A DNA stretch of 64,000 bases from JOPF133 sp035505095 (GCA_035505095.1 DATJRE010000235.1:5781-69780), one strand, 5' to 3'. Shown: positions 31,929 to 40,857, counted from the stretch's first letter. The notes: a model not told the origin generated them from the letters alone. Numbers and translations are program-made.

Positions 31929-33059
31929 ATGCCTCCGTGCGCCATGAAATTTACGCCCGCCCTTTTCGCCATTCTTTTCGCGATCGCGCCCCAGGCTGCC
32001 ACCCTGCCGGTGATTCCCGGCAATTCGGTCCGCGGCGCCCGGATCTTCGAAACCGAGCAATGTATCCGCTGCCATGCGGTCAACGGCCGGGGGGGCCGCG
32101 TGGGCGTCGACCTGGGCCGCGCCGTTCCGCGCCACTACACCCCCGCGTACCTCGCCAGCACCATGTGGAACCATGCGCCGGTCATGTGGTCGGCAATCGA
32201 TAAAGCCGGCATCGAGAGTCCCAAACTCACCCCGGAAAGCGCCGCCGATCTGTTCGCGTACTTCTATTCCGCGCGTTATTTCGAAAAGTCCGGCGATCCG
32301 CAGCGCGGCAAGCAGGTCTTCGAAACCAAGCACTGCAACGGGTGCCACGGCATCACCGACTCGCGCGCCGAAGGGGCCCCGCCGGTGGCCCAGTGGGAAT
32401 CGCTGGCCGACCCGATCCTTCTGGCGCAGCAGATGTGGAACCACACTTTCCGCATGCGCCAGGCCTTCCATCGCCGCAACCTGGAGTGGCAGTCGCTCAC
32501 CAGCCAGGACCTCACCGATATCCTCGGCTACCTGCGCTCGCTCCCCGAAACCGCGCACCTGGCCGCGCGGTTTTCCAACACCACCGGGGAGGGCGGCGAG
32601 CAGATCTTTCACGACAAGGGCTGCGCCCATTGCCACACCGGCCAACTCGCCCTGGAAGACCGGCTCCACAACATGACCCTTACCGACATCGCCGTCGATA
32701 TGTGGAACCACGCCCCGCGCATGGCCGACCAGCCGCCGCTCCTGACGGCCGAAGAGATGCGCCAACTCCTGAGCTTCCTGTGGATGCGGCAGTTCGTCTA
32801 CCCGGGCGGCAACATCGCCGCGGGCAAGAAGGTTTTCCAGGAGCGCAACTGCGCCGCGTGTCACATGGCCGGCCGCAACGGTGCGCCGCCGCTACCCGGG
32901 CAGGCCCGCAAATATTCCGAAGTGACCATCATCTCCGCATTGTGGCGCCACGGCCCGCAAATGCTGCGGCGGATGAACCAGGCCGGTATCGCCTGGCCCC
33001 AGTTCGCCAACGCGCAGGAAGTTGCGGATATGATCGCCTACCTGAACTCCATCCAATAG
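31929..33059 (+). CDS. Four-haem c-type cytochrome with repeated MWNH modules
   Basis: About 376 residues with a signal peptide (MKFTPALFAILFAIAPQAAT; the ATG at 31944 may be the true start). There are four CxxCH sites: CIRCH (45-49), CNGCH (136-140), CAHCH (232-236) and CAACH (308-312). Each heads a cytochrome-c module. Each is followed 22-30 residues later by a matching motif: MWNHAPVM, MWNHTFRM, MWNHAPRM and LWRHGPQM. The Met at the end of each is a candidate sixth haem ligand. Modules end in LFAYFYS, ILGYLRS, LLSFLWM and MIAYLNS. A periplasmic electron wire or a subunit of an oxidase is plausible. No partner gene is adjacent. Confidence 0.9.
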   Translation: MPPCAMKFTPALFAILFAIAPQAATLPVIPGNSVRGARIFETEQCIRCHAVNGRGGRVGVDLGRAVPRHYTPAYLASTMWNHAPVMWSAIDKAGIESPKLTPESAADLFAYFYSARYFEKSGDPQRGKQVFETKHCNGCHGITDSRAEGAPPVAQWESLADPILLAQQMWNHTFRMRQAFHRRNLEWQSLTSQDLTDILGYLRSLPETAHLAARFSNTTGEGGEQIFHDKGCAHCHTGQLALEDRLHNMTLTDIAVDMWNHAPRMADQPPLLTAEEMRQLLSFLWMRQFVYPGGNIAAGKKVFQERNCAACHMAGRNGAPPLPGQARKYSEVTIISALWRHGPQMLRRMNQAGIAWPQFANAQEVADMIAYLNSIQ

Positions 33060-33741
33060 CGCTCCCATGGGACGCGTTTTGAGGGGTACTCCCCGTCAAG
33101 GCAGTCCTCCGCAAGCCAGTTTCGGTTCGAACCCTGTTCGCAAAATTCAGCCCACAATCTTCTCAATCCTGTCAATCATTTACAGACTCACCCTTCCGGA
33201 ACCCCCAAACCCGCGTGCTACCGTGAGCTTGTAAACAAAGCTGCTCGCTCGCCGAGCGCAGCCCGTTTGGTAGAGTACGTACCGGCGCCTGAACTGATCA
33301 GAGGCCTTAAAGTCCGGTTGGCATGCGTATTCGAGCTTTCGGAAGGCGACTGGTAGCGGCAGGTTCTCTTTGACGGGGAGAATCAGTCGTTGTCGGACGG
33401 GTTACGGAACCGGTTCCAATGTCCCGGCGCCAAACAGCGCCGCCAACGAACAGAACGAGCGAAAAGAACCAAAAAGATAGCCTGAAAACACTCGGATTCT
33501 CGCAAATTCCCCGCACTGCGCCGCCACTGCGCCCTCCGCCTCCTCGCGCATCGGGCCCAGACGGCCCCGGTATTCAACCCCAACCACGGCAACGCCACAA
33601 TTTCCGGATTTCGCGTCACCAAGTCCGCTGCCGCGGCGTGATCTGCCGGAGCACTCACTAATTTTCCAAAATAATCTGTAACCTCCGCCCGCATTTCTCT
33701 TATTGCCCTCCAGGAAGGTCCGAAAGCAGAAAGGACATATT
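33060..33741. other. Longest gap in the window, no supported gene
   Basis: Nearly 700 bases. Contents seen: a hairpin just after the cytochrome gene; an 11-bp inverted repeat, CTCCCCGTCAA (33089-33099) and TTGACGGGGAG (33370-33380); a perfect palindrome GGAACCGGTTCC (33406-33417); and A/T-richer stretches at about 33150-33190. Open frames on both strands give low-complexity, Arg/Cys-rich products and are not believed. Confidence 0.45.
33079..33099 (+). terminator. Terminator-like hairpin after the cytochrome gene
   Basis: TTGA-GGGG, loop TACT, CCCC-G-TCAA: an eight-base-pair stem with one bulged G, about 20 bases after the stop codon. A TTTT precedes it on the plus strand, so on the minus strand it would be followed by A's; orientation is not decisive. 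Confidence 0.4.
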
Positions 33742-34125
33742 ATGGGAAAACTGAAATCCGCATTAAGCTCTTTGGCAACCCTCGCGGACGCCATCGAAAA
33801 AAAAGGTGACGCCACCCTGTCTGAACTGACAAGCAGAGCCACGTCGGTGAGCCAGAACAGCTCGCGGGTTCACGGAGGCTACGAGCTGCTGTGTATGTAT
33901 TTGAAACAGAAGGCCCTGAGAGAGGGCGCCAAGATCGACGCCTGGAGTAATTCCACGCTGCAGGACCATATGGACCCCAAGATCGCCGAGTTCATCAAGA
34001 GCATTGAGGGCGTGCGCGGTGACATGGTTGCGGCGTTCAAGGCCTATGACGATACCACATGGGCCGCCGCGTTTTCCAATCATTCGCCCAGGCCGGCTCA
34101 CTGCCCGCCGCGTATCCTTATATAG
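33742..34125 (+). CDS. Orphan helical protein of unknown function
   Basis: A 127-residue protein, MGKLKSALSSLATLADAIEK, with AAAGGA a few bases before the ATG. It is mainly helical and mildly charged (GDATLSELTSRATSVSQNSS, YELLCMYLKQKALREGAKID, IAEFIKSIEGVRGDMVAAFK). The last residues, HSPRPAHCPPRILI, look unlike the rest and could be read from a shifted frame. No signal peptide. Codon use and GC are lower than in the neighbours and a long gap precedes it, which would fit acquired or orphan DNA. I do not recognise a family. Confidence 0.6.
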   Translation: MGKLKSALSSLATLADAIEKKGDATLSELTSRATSVSQNSSRVHGGYELLCMYLKQKALREGAKIDAWSNSTLQDHMDPKIAEFIKSIEGVRGDMVAAFKAYDDTTWAAAFSNHSPRPAHCPPRILI

Positions 34126-34159
34126 AGCGGTTGCCGGCGTGAACCCCGTTTGCGGCCGG

Positions 34160-36316
34160 TCAGTTCGCTGATGCCAGAACCGCCACGTCGAGTGGTCCCA
34201 GCGCGATTTGCGTGATGGATCTTCGCCCGCCAATAAGGTCGTCCATTGGGCGCGGAAGCTCGATCTTCTGGTGCGCAGTCAGCGTCAGGTTCAGCAGAAA
34301 ATAGTAGGTCGAGGTCGCGTCCTGGCGGCTGGTAACTTCCACGCCGTAGGGCGCCGCGATCAGAGGCTTGAGCGCGGCGGCATCGCCGGCCCTGTGTGCC
34401 ACCGTCTCATAGAAACCATCGTCGGTGGAATCGCAGCCGGCGTAGAAAACCCATCCTTTTCCATGGCGGTTGAGGGTAATCGCAGGGTGGCCGTTCAAGG
34501 GCCCGCCACCAACCACGGTCGCGATCGCCTCGGCCCCGTGTAGCGTGAGGGACTCGATGGCCGTGCGTGGCTTGAATACCGGGTCCTCGGCACGGAACCG
34601 GATGCCGAGGGCGGCCTGCAGACCGGCATCCAGATCGCCCGCATTGGAGTTGTACTCGAACAGATCGAGTATGGCTTCCGATTGGACTCCGGCAATGTCT
34701 GCCAAGGGACCCGGTGCAAGCGAGCGCCGCATGCTGTTATCCATGTTCTCGGTGGCAGCCCGGTAGTTGAGCACCAGCGTACCACCGGCGGCCACAAAGG
34801 CCCGCAGGCGATCCGCGGTGGCATTGTCCATCAGGCGCAGATTCGACGCGACCACAAGCCGGTACGGCGCGTAGTCGGCAGCCAGTGGGACCACATCGAT
34901 GTTCCGGCCGAGGACCTTCATGCCCGCATAGAAGCTTTGCATCTCAGCGTTGTAGCGGGGATTCCGGTCACCCACCCCTCCGTAGCCCTGGGCCCACTCG
35001 TTGCCGAAGTCGTAAAGCAGAGCGATGTCGGAGCGCGTTTCGGCGCTAGCCAGCCGGGAACCGATACGGCCCAGTTCTTTACAGATCCTCTCCAGAACCG
35101 GTTTGGCCGGATTGATTTCTCCATCGAAGCCCTTGATGAAGGAAGGACGATGCTCCTCGTTTCCGGCGAGCGGCCTGCGCCATTCGAAGTAGAGTTGCCC
35201 ACGGCTGCCGTGAGCCAGATCGTCGTATGCCTGCAGCCGGAGGCCCTCAGGCGGCGCATTGGGCGGTACGTACGCGTTTTGTTCGGCGCACAGGAATCTC
35301 TGGTGCGGGCCTGCGCAACGGCAGAAGTCGCTCAAGAAGCCGGCGGTGTATTGGCGCTGGAAGCGGCTCACGCCGGGAGCGCTGACATAGTTGTCCCATG
35401 CCGTGGCGTCGAGAAACCGCGCAGCGGCAAAAACATCCACCGACCAGGTGGGGGCAGGCCAATTCGTGAAGACAAACTGGTTCTCCGTCTTCGCGTGCAG
35501 GATTTCAGCCTGAATTCGCAGATGATTGAGAAAGGAATCCGAGAAGAAGCGCCGGTAATCCAGGCTGATGGCCGGCTGCCAGCCGCCTTCGGCCGAATTG
35601 CTCGGAAAACGAATCTGCGACCAGTCGGAAAACCGGTTGCTCCAGAAGGCCCCGTTCCATACCCGGTTCAGTTCGTCGAGCGTGCCGTAACGCTGCTTGA
35701 GCCACGCCTGAAAGGCCTTCTCGGAGACCGGGTCGACAGTTAGCGGAGGATGGCCGGGCTCGTTATCGAGTTGCCAGCCAATCACCGCCGGGTGCCGGCC
35801 GTAGTGGTCGGCCAGGGCGGTCGTGATGCGCTTGCTCGCGGCCAGGTAATTCTGGCTGTTGGTGTTGTATCCTTTGCGCCCACCGTAGGTGAATGGGCCA
35901 ATGGAATTGCCGGAGAGTACGTCGGGGTGGAGTTGGAAGAGCCATGGCGGAACGGAAGCGGTGGGCGTGGCGAGAACCGCGCGGATTTCGTATCGGTTGG
36001 CCACTGCCAGTGCGCGATCCATCCAATCGAATGCGAATTTCCCGGGCGCGGGTTCCAACAGGGCCCAGGCAAACTCGCCCATGCGAACGGTGTTGATGCC
36101 CAGGTCGTGCATCTGGCGGAAATCGACTTCCCATTCTTCGGAGGGCCACCACTCCGGGTAGTAGGCGGCGCCGAGGAGATAACCGTCCCAACGGCTGCGG
36201 CTGTTCCGAGAGGTATCTTGCGGCGATTCCTGGTTCCCGAGTGCGGCGGAGGGATGCCCGAGCAGGAGATCCACTCCCGCCAGGCCGGCTATCTTGTGAA
36301 ATGTCCGGCGCTCCAA
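34160..36316 (-). CDS. Exported beta-galactosidase, glycoside hydrolase family 42
   Basis: About 718 residues. A TTG start with an excellent ribosome site six bases upstream gives MERRTFHKIAGLAGVDLLLG, a Tat-like signal with RRTF. The GH42 barrel begins YLLGAAYYPEWWPSEEWEVD. The acid/base Glu is in WQLDNEPG (186) and the nucleophile is probably Glu 345 in FLCAEQNAY. The trimerisation-like domain (YRLVVASNLRLMD, LRAFVAAGGTLVLNYRA) and a C-terminal beta domain follow. It should cleave terminal beta-galactosyl residues from plant-derived oligosaccharides outside the cytoplasm. Export of a GH42 enzyme is not the commonest case. It is divergent from the NmrA-like gene. Confidence 0.9.
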   Translation of the reverse strand: MERRTFHKIAGLAGVDLLLGHPSAALGNQESPQDTSRNSRSRWDGYLLGAAYYPEWWPSEEWEVDFRQMHDLGINTVRMGEFAWALLEPAPGKFAFDWMDRALAVANRYEIRAVLATPTASVPPWLFQLHPDVLSGNSIGPFTYGGRKGYNTNSQNYLAASKRITTALADHYGRHPAVIGWQLDNEPGHPPLTVDPVSEKAFQAWLKQRYGTLDELNRVWNGAFWSNRFSDWSQIRFPSNSAEGGWQPAISLDYRRFFSDSFLNHLRIQAEILHAKTENQFVFTNWPAPTWSVDVFAAARFLDATAWDNYVSAPGVSRFQRQYTAGFLSDFCRCAGPHQRFLCAEQNAYVPPNAPPEGLRLQAYDDLAHGSRGQLYFEWRRPLAGNEEHRPSFIKGFDGEINPAKPVLERICKELGRIGSRLASAETRSDIALLYDFGNEWAQGYGGVGDRNPRYNAEMQSFYAGMKVLGRNIDVVPLAADYAPYRLVVASNLRLMDNATADRLRAFVAAGGTLVLNYRAATENMDNSMRRSLAPGPLADIAGVQSEAILDLFEYNSNAGDLDAGLQAALGIRFRAEDPVFKPRTAIESLTLHGAEAIATVVGGGPLNGHPAITLNRHGKGWVFYAGCDSTDDGFYETVAHRAGDAAALKPLIAAPYGVEVTSRQDATSTYYFLLNLTLTAHQKIELPRPMDDLIGGRRSITQIALGPLDVAVLASAN

Positions 36317-36322
36317 TTTACG

Positions 36323-36330
36323 CCCTCCTT
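36323..36330 (-). promoter_or_regulatory. Strong ribosome site that sets the GH42 TTG start
   Basis: AAGGAGGG on the minus strand lies six bases before a TTG codon. No ATG in frame is near with comparable support, and the resulting N-terminus is a twin-arginine-like signal, so the TTG is preferred over the much longer open frame upstream. Confidence 0.7.
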
Positions 36331-36503
36331 CCGGAATCGTGCTGGCGTGCTGAGCCTGGATGCCACGCCACATCAGGCGTTCTCTTCGAAGACCGATCAT
36401 TGTACCGCCTCGCCGGCGCCAAAACGTCGTAATCCGTACCTCTCGCCTTCGATTTGCTACAGACTGGTGAACTCGCCGCCCTCTTGTGTGCATCTCAACC
36501 CGT

Positions 36504-37382
36504 ATGCCAACCAATAAGAAAAATAAGACCGTGCTGGTCACCGGCGCCACCGGCCGCCAGGGCGGGGCCGTATTAAGGCAACTCCGGCAGCGCGGTTTTC
36601 CGGTGCGCGCCCTGACTCGCGATGTCTCCCGGCCCGAGGTGCGGGCCCTCACCGGTCCTGGCGTCGAGGTGTTCCAGGGCGACATGGGCGACCCCAATTC
36701 ACTCACCAGTGCAATGGATGGCGTGTTCGGCGTCTATTCCGTTCAGAACTGGCACCAGGCGGGGATGGATGGCGAGGTTCGCCAGGGCATCAACCTCGCC
36801 GAGGCGGCCCGGCGCTCCGGCGTTACGCACTTCGTTTACAGTTCCGTGGCCAGCGTGGACCAGCACACCGGCATCCCGCACTTCGAAACCAAGGCGCGCG
36901 TCGAGGAGCATATCCGCAGTTCCGGCCTTCGCTACACCTTCGTGCGGCCGGCATTCTTCATGGAAAACTGGCTCAGCATGCGGCCGGCCATCGAAAAGGG
37001 CGCCATCAGCATGCCCCTCGATCCGGATAAGCGCCTGCAGATGATCGCCGTGGAAGACATCGGCGGCGTGGTGGCCATGGCCTTCGAGCATCCCGGCAAA
37101 TGGCAGGACCGCACCATCGAACTCGCCGGCGACGAGCTTTCCATGGCCGAAGTGGCCCAGGTTTTCACCCGCGCCTCCGGCCATGAGGTTCGCTATGTGC
37201 AGGTTCCGTGGGACGAATTCGAAAAGCAGGCCGGCAAGGAATACGCGCAGATGTTTCGCTGGTTCCAGGACACCGGATACCACATCGATATCGGCGCCGT
37301 CCGGCAGGAGTATCACAGCCTGATGACCTTCGAGCAGTGGATCAACTCCTCCTGGCACCGCTCCACGCAAACCGCCCGCTGA
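36504..37382 (+). CDS. NmrA-like NAD(P)-binding protein
   Basis: A 292-residue atypical short-chain dehydrogenase relative. The glycine motif VLVTGATGRQGGAV is at about 10-23, followed by VRALTRDVSRPE, VFQGDMGDPNSL, and THFVYSSVASVDQHTGIPHF with the NmrA-type Lys (FETKARVEEHI). The Tyr of the SDR catalytic triad is replaced in this class, so it may be a redox sensor rather than a catalyst. Most similar in layout to NmrA/QOR2-type proteins. The ATG MPTNKKNK is chosen over one six codons earlier. It is monocistronic and divergent from the GH42 gene. Confidence 0.9.
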   Translation: MPTNKKNKTVLVTGATGRQGGAVLRQLRQRGFPVRALTRDVSRPEVRALTGPGVEVFQGDMGDPNSLTSAMDGVFGVYSVQNWHQAGMDGEVRQGINLAEAARRSGVTHFVYSSVASVDQHTGIPHFETKARVEEHIRSSGLRYTFVRPAFFMENWLSMRPAIEKGAISMPLDPDKRLQMIAVEDIGGVVAMAFEHPGKWQDRTIELAGDELSMAEVAQVFTRASGHEVRYVQVPWDEFEKQAGKEYAQMFRWFQDTGYHIDIGAVRQEYHSLMTFEQWINSSWHRSTQTAR

Positions 37383-37451
37383 GGAACGGGCGCGCCCGCG
37401 CCACCCGGTTCGAACAATTTGCTATCCTCTGGAAGTTGAGGAGTCCGGCGC

Positions 37452-38084
37452 ATGGCGCTTATTCAATTCACACGCAACCAACACGATCACTCCACCGATA
37501 AAGGGTATCAGTTCGAATTCTTCTGCGACCGGTGCGGCAACGGGTTCATGTCGGGCTTTCAGTCGTCCGCCGTGGGCCTGGCCGCCAGCGCGCTTCGCAC
37601 CGCGGGGTCTCTGTTCGGAGGCATCCTGGGCAGCGCCGGGTCGTCGGCTTATGAAGTGGAGCGCGCCATTCAGGGGCCGGCCCACGACCGCGCGTTACAC
37701 CAGGCCGTCGAAGAAGCCAAACCGAATTTCCGCCAATGCCCCAAGTGCTCCCGCTGGGTTTGCCTGGCCACCTGCTGGAACGGCAAGCGCATGTTGTGCT
37801 ACGAGTGCGCACCGGATGTCGAAACCGAGCTGGCTTCGGCCCAGGCCCAGGCCACCGTCGACCAGATGCGCCAGAAAGTCCAGCAACAGGATCTTACTCA
37901 GAACCTCAACGTGACCGCCGAAGCCACCGCCCTGTGTCCCAGTTGCGGCGCCCGCGCCCAGGGGGCCAAGTTCTGTCCCGAATGCGGGAAGCCGCTGCGG
38001 CCCAAGGGCGAGTGCCCGCGCTGCGGCACCCAGGTGGATTCCGGCGTCAGGTTCTGTCCGGAGTGCGGCAATAAGATGGCGTGA
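37452..38084 (+). CDS. Multi-zinc-ribbon protein
   Basis: A 210-residue cytoplasmic protein with seven or more Cys knuckles. The first is CDRCGNGF (25-28), followed by a Gly/Ala-rich segment (GSLFGGILGSAGSSA). A central cluster is CPKCSRW, CLATC and CYEC (96-119). A helical linker (VETELASAQAQATVDQMRQK) leads to two C-terminal ribbons, CPSCG...CPECGKPL and CPRCG...CPECGNKM. The C-terminal pair is of the double-zinc-ribbon class used for protein or nucleic-acid binding. The gene ends GTGA over the start region of the next, so the two are coupled and probably interact. GGAG stands before the ATG. Confidence 0.85.
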   Translation: MALIQFTRNQHDHSTDKGYQFEFFCDRCGNGFMSGFQSSAVGLAASALRTAGSLFGGILGSAGSSAYEVERAIQGPAHDRALHQAVEEAKPNFRQCPKCSRWVCLATCWNGKRMLCYECAPDVETELASAQAQATVDQMRQKVQQQDLTQNLNVTAEATALCPSCGARAQGAKFCPECGKPLRPKGECPRCGTQVDSGVRFCPECGNKMA

Positions 38085-38089
38085 GGCGG

Positions 38090-39307
38090 ATGCCCGCTTA
38101 CTCCGGGAAATTCCAGTATCTGGATGTGGGCGGCGCGCCGCTGCAGCAGGGCGCCGGCGAAATCAGCTTCGATAGCGAAACCTTCTTGGTGACCCCTGCG
38201 GCCGGCGCTCCCCTGGCGTTCGACCTGGGCGACGTGGATGTGGTGGCCCCCGGCGAGTGGGAATTATCCTTGCAGCTCTACACCGGCCGGCGGATGCTAT
38301 TGCGCCAGTTCGGCCCGGCGTTCGGCCGCTTGTGCGAGGAACTGCTGTCCGCCTGGCGCGACCGCACCGTCCGCTGCCTGCTGCTCGAAGACCTGGAAGA
38401 GATCGGGCGTTTTCGCGGCGCCGTCAACGGGCCGGCTGCCGAAATTCGCATTTATGGCAGCAACCTGGCCGTCCTGCCGCTGGGCGGACCGGCGGTGCAG
38501 TGGCGCCTGGCGGACCTGGATTCCGTCGCCTTCCACGAGTCCACTTTCACCTACCATCTCCTCTCCGGCGACCGGAAACTCGCCATCGGCAAGCTGGCCC
38601 AGAAAACCGGGGAGTTCGGCGAAACCCTTCGCGGCGCCGTGGATGCGCTGCGGCGGCGCACGGCGGAGGGCCTGCACCAGATGTTCCCTTTCCTCGATGC
38701 CGGCCCGTTGCAGCAACTGCTGGTGCTGGCGCCCGAGGGCCGCAGCGTGAAACTCTCCGCGCTGGCCGCCATCCACCCCAGCCTGCCGGAAGCGCTGGTG
38801 GCACGCGCCGTAGATCAACCCCTCAAACCCTACTTCGATTCTCTCCGGGCGCGCGCCGCGGCGGACGCCGTGATGGCCGGTTTCAAATTCGTGCGCCTCG
38901 ATGAAACCGCCGCGACGCCAGATGCTCCGGCGGACGCGGAGGGCGCCGATGCCGGCCCGCCGTTGTTTTTTTGGTTTTTCTTCCCCCTGGCTGGCCGGGA
39001 CATAGTAGCCTGGGAATCCGCCTCCCGTGGCGGCGGCGCCACCTATTTCTTCCGCGCCGGTCGGCCGGTGGAGGAATCCATCCAGCGGCTCACCCGCGGC
39101 CTGGCGGTGGTGAATTTCCATCGCGAGCCCGTTTACCTCCCCGATGCATCGCTCGACCAGGAGGCCAGGTTCCACCGCTACGCCATCGGGCGCCGCAAGC
39201 TCCCCGAACTGAACGACCTCAGGGCCGCCTTCCTGGGCCGGGCGATCCATTCCTCTCTCGAAGCCTGGGAACAGCAGGTGGCACAAGCGGCCGGAGTCGC
39301 AAGTTGA
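38090..39307 (+). CDS. Uncharacterised partner of the zinc-ribbon protein, two PH-like segments
   Basis: A protein of 405 residues with no signal peptide. The N-terminal 90 residues (GKFQYLDVGGAPLQQGAGEI, ISFDSETFLVTPAAGAP, VDVVAPGEWELSLQLYTGRR, then a helix FGRLCEELLSAW) have the strand-rich plus C-terminal-helix pattern of a PH-like fold. A second such segment follows at about 120-195 (AAEIRIYGSNLAVLPLGGPA, FTYHLLSGDRKLAIGKLAQK, FGETLRGAVDALRRRT). The C-terminal half has an aromatic run (LFFWFFFPLAGRD). The fold is my inference. The start is an ATG, or a GTG three codons earlier overlapping the previous stop. Confidence 0.8.
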   Translation: MPAYSGKFQYLDVGGAPLQQGAGEISFDSETFLVTPAAGAPLAFDLGDVDVVAPGEWELSLQLYTGRRMLLRQFGPAFGRLCEELLSAWRDRTVRCLLLEDLEEIGRFRGAVNGPAAEIRIYGSNLAVLPLGGPAVQWRLADLDSVAFHESTFTYHLLSGDRKLAIGKLAQKTGEFGETLRGAVDALRRRTAEGLHQMFPFLDAGPLQQLLVLAPEGRSVKLSALAAIHPSLPEALVARAVDQPLKPYFDSLRARAAADAVMAGFKFVRLDETAATPDAPADAEGADAGPPLFFWFFFPLAGRDIVAWESASRGGGATYFFRAGRPVEESIQRLTRGLAVVNFHREPVYLPDASLDQEARFHRYAIGRRKLPELNDLRAAFLGRAIHSSLEAWEQQVAQAAGVAS

Positions 39308-39333
39308 GGCGGCGGCGCGCGTTTCGGCCGCCC

Positions 39334-40857
39334 TTACGGCCGCACGCAGACGAAGTTCGCGGCATCGTCCGTGCTGCCGCTGCCTTTGTACTGTGCCACC
39401 TGCGGATACGGGCACCAGGGGCGCGTGCGGTCCACGCGGCCGCTTGAGCGATGCGCGGCCACCACACTCTCCGGCGCCTTGCCTTGCTCCACCCACTGCT
39501 CCAGGGGCGTGAGCATGTCAAAGCTATTGGGTCCGTCGCCGCCGCCGCAATGGGACATCCCCGGAGCCATGAACAGGCGCACCGATTCCCCGGTCTTCTC
39601 CGGGCCGCCCAGCTTCGCCGTCACGCTTTCGAAGTACTGGACGCTGTTCAGCGGGGCGATCAGGTTGTCGCTCCAGCCGTGGTACAGAATCAGCTTCCCG
39701 CCGTGGGAAACGAATTTGCGGAGATCGGGGTCCACGGCTTTGAGCACGTCGCCGCGGTCGAGTTTCGCGGCCAGGACGACATCCTCGCCGGCATCGAAGG
39801 TGCGGAAATCCCAATCGAGATTCTGGTGGACGACATACCGGAAGTAGTCGGTGGAGATGGGAAAAGGCTCCGGCCCCGCGAAAGCCACCCAGCCGGGTTC
39901 GCTGCCCGGCTCCAGCCCCGGATAAATCTCGGCGTGGGTGTGCGGATTGGTGAGCGGGCTATAGATCTGCTTCACCGCTGCCACCTGCGCGGCGGTCAGG
40001 CAGCTTTCCGTTTCGGTGCCCTGGCATAGCAGCGCCGAGGGATCGAAATGGCACTTGGTGGGGTCGCCGATGATGCCGTCCGTGACGCCGTCCAGCGCAT
40101 CGCACGCCGCCACCGCCGCTTTGTGGACCACCGCCAGTTTGGCGGCCGTCATGTGGCTGGCGGGATCTTTCAGCAGGGCCACGCTGTTGCGCATGTCCGA
40201 AGAAAGCAGCGCGACCCAATTATTGGCCGGAGCGCCGGCGATGATCCCGTTGTAATCCTCGGGGTATTTCTGCGCCTCTTTCAGCCCCTGTTTGCCTCCC
40301 GACGAGCAGCCGTTCCAGTAGGAGAGCCGGGGGGCGTTGCCGTAGAACGCGGCAATCACGGCTTTGGCCTTGACGGTCATCTCGTGCTCGGAGCGGTAAC
40401 CGAAGTCGATCAGCTTTTCCGGATGGCCAAGGGCAAACTGCGCCCGATCCCCGCTGTGGCCCGTGTCCGTGGAGGCCGACGCATAACCGTGCGCGACGGC
40501 GTTGGCCAAACCGCCGTAATTAATGGCGCCGCTCCAGCCGCCGTTGCCCACCGACTGCAACTTCCCGTTCCAGCCGGTGGCGGGCAGCCAGACTTCGATT
40601 TTGATGTCGGAATCCTTGCTCGGCGTGAGGGTCGCCGCCACTCGGCAGAAAGCCGGCAGGTTGTGGATGGGCCGCGCGGCGGAGCCTCCCGGCGGAATGA
40701 AATCGCCCGCCGGCACGGATTGTGCGGCCGTGATTCTAGCCTCCGGCAGCGCCAGCGAACTGAGGCTTTCGCAGGGCACCGCCGCCGCGGCCGGCGAAAC
40801 CAAAGCAGTTACTGCGAGCAGGACCTTCCCATAGTGCACGGCACCGGTGTTGCGCAT
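39334..40857 (-). CDS. Tannase/feruloyl esterase family protein
   Basis: A 507-residue exported esterase with a signal peptide (VLLAVTALVSPAAAA). The alpha/beta hydrolase triad is in the arrangement known for this family: Ser in YWNGCSSGGKQGL, Asp in LILYHGWSDNLI, His in FMAPGMSHCGGGDGP. The Cys before the nucleophile and the Cys after the His form the family's CS-D-HC disulfide. Other signatures are VWLPATGWNGKLQSVGNGGW, SASTDTGHSG and DGIIGDPTKC. It would hydrolyse aromatic esters of plant material such as feruloyl or galloyl esters. No partner genes lie beside it. Confidence 0.92.
   Translation of the reverse strand: MRNTGAVHYGKVLLAVTALVSPAAAAVPCESLSSLALPEARITAAQSVPAGDFIPPGGSAARPIHNLPAFCRVAATLTPSKDSDIKIEVWLPATGWNGKLQSVGNGGWSGAINYGGLANAVAHGYASASTDTGHSGDRAQFALGHPEKLIDFGYRSEHEMTVKAKAVIAAFYGNAPRLSYWNGCSSGGKQGLKEAQKYPEDYNGIIAGAPANNWVALLSSDMRNSVALLKDPASHMTAAKLAVVHKAAVAACDALDGVTDGIIGDPTKCHFDPSALLCQGTETESCLTAAQVAAVKQIYSPLTNPHTHAEIYPGLEPGSEPGWVAFAGPEPFPISTDYFRYVVHQNLDWDFRTFDAGEDVVLAAKLDRGDVLKAVDPDLRKFVSHGGKLILYHGWSDNLIAPLNSVQYFESVTAKLGGPEKTGESVRLFMAPGMSHCGGGDGPNSFDMLTPLEQWVEQGKAPESVVAAHRSSGRVDRTRPWCPYPQVAQYKGSGSTDDAANFVCVRP

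Noticed and set aside
33120..33150. GGTTCGAACC resembling a tRNA T-arm
   Set aside because: No matching acceptor stem, D-arm or anticodon arm could be laid out around it.
33402..33842. A 146-codon minus-strand frame in the long gap
   Set aside because: Overlaps the start of the orphan gene on the other strand and has a Cys/Gly/Arg-biased, patternless product.
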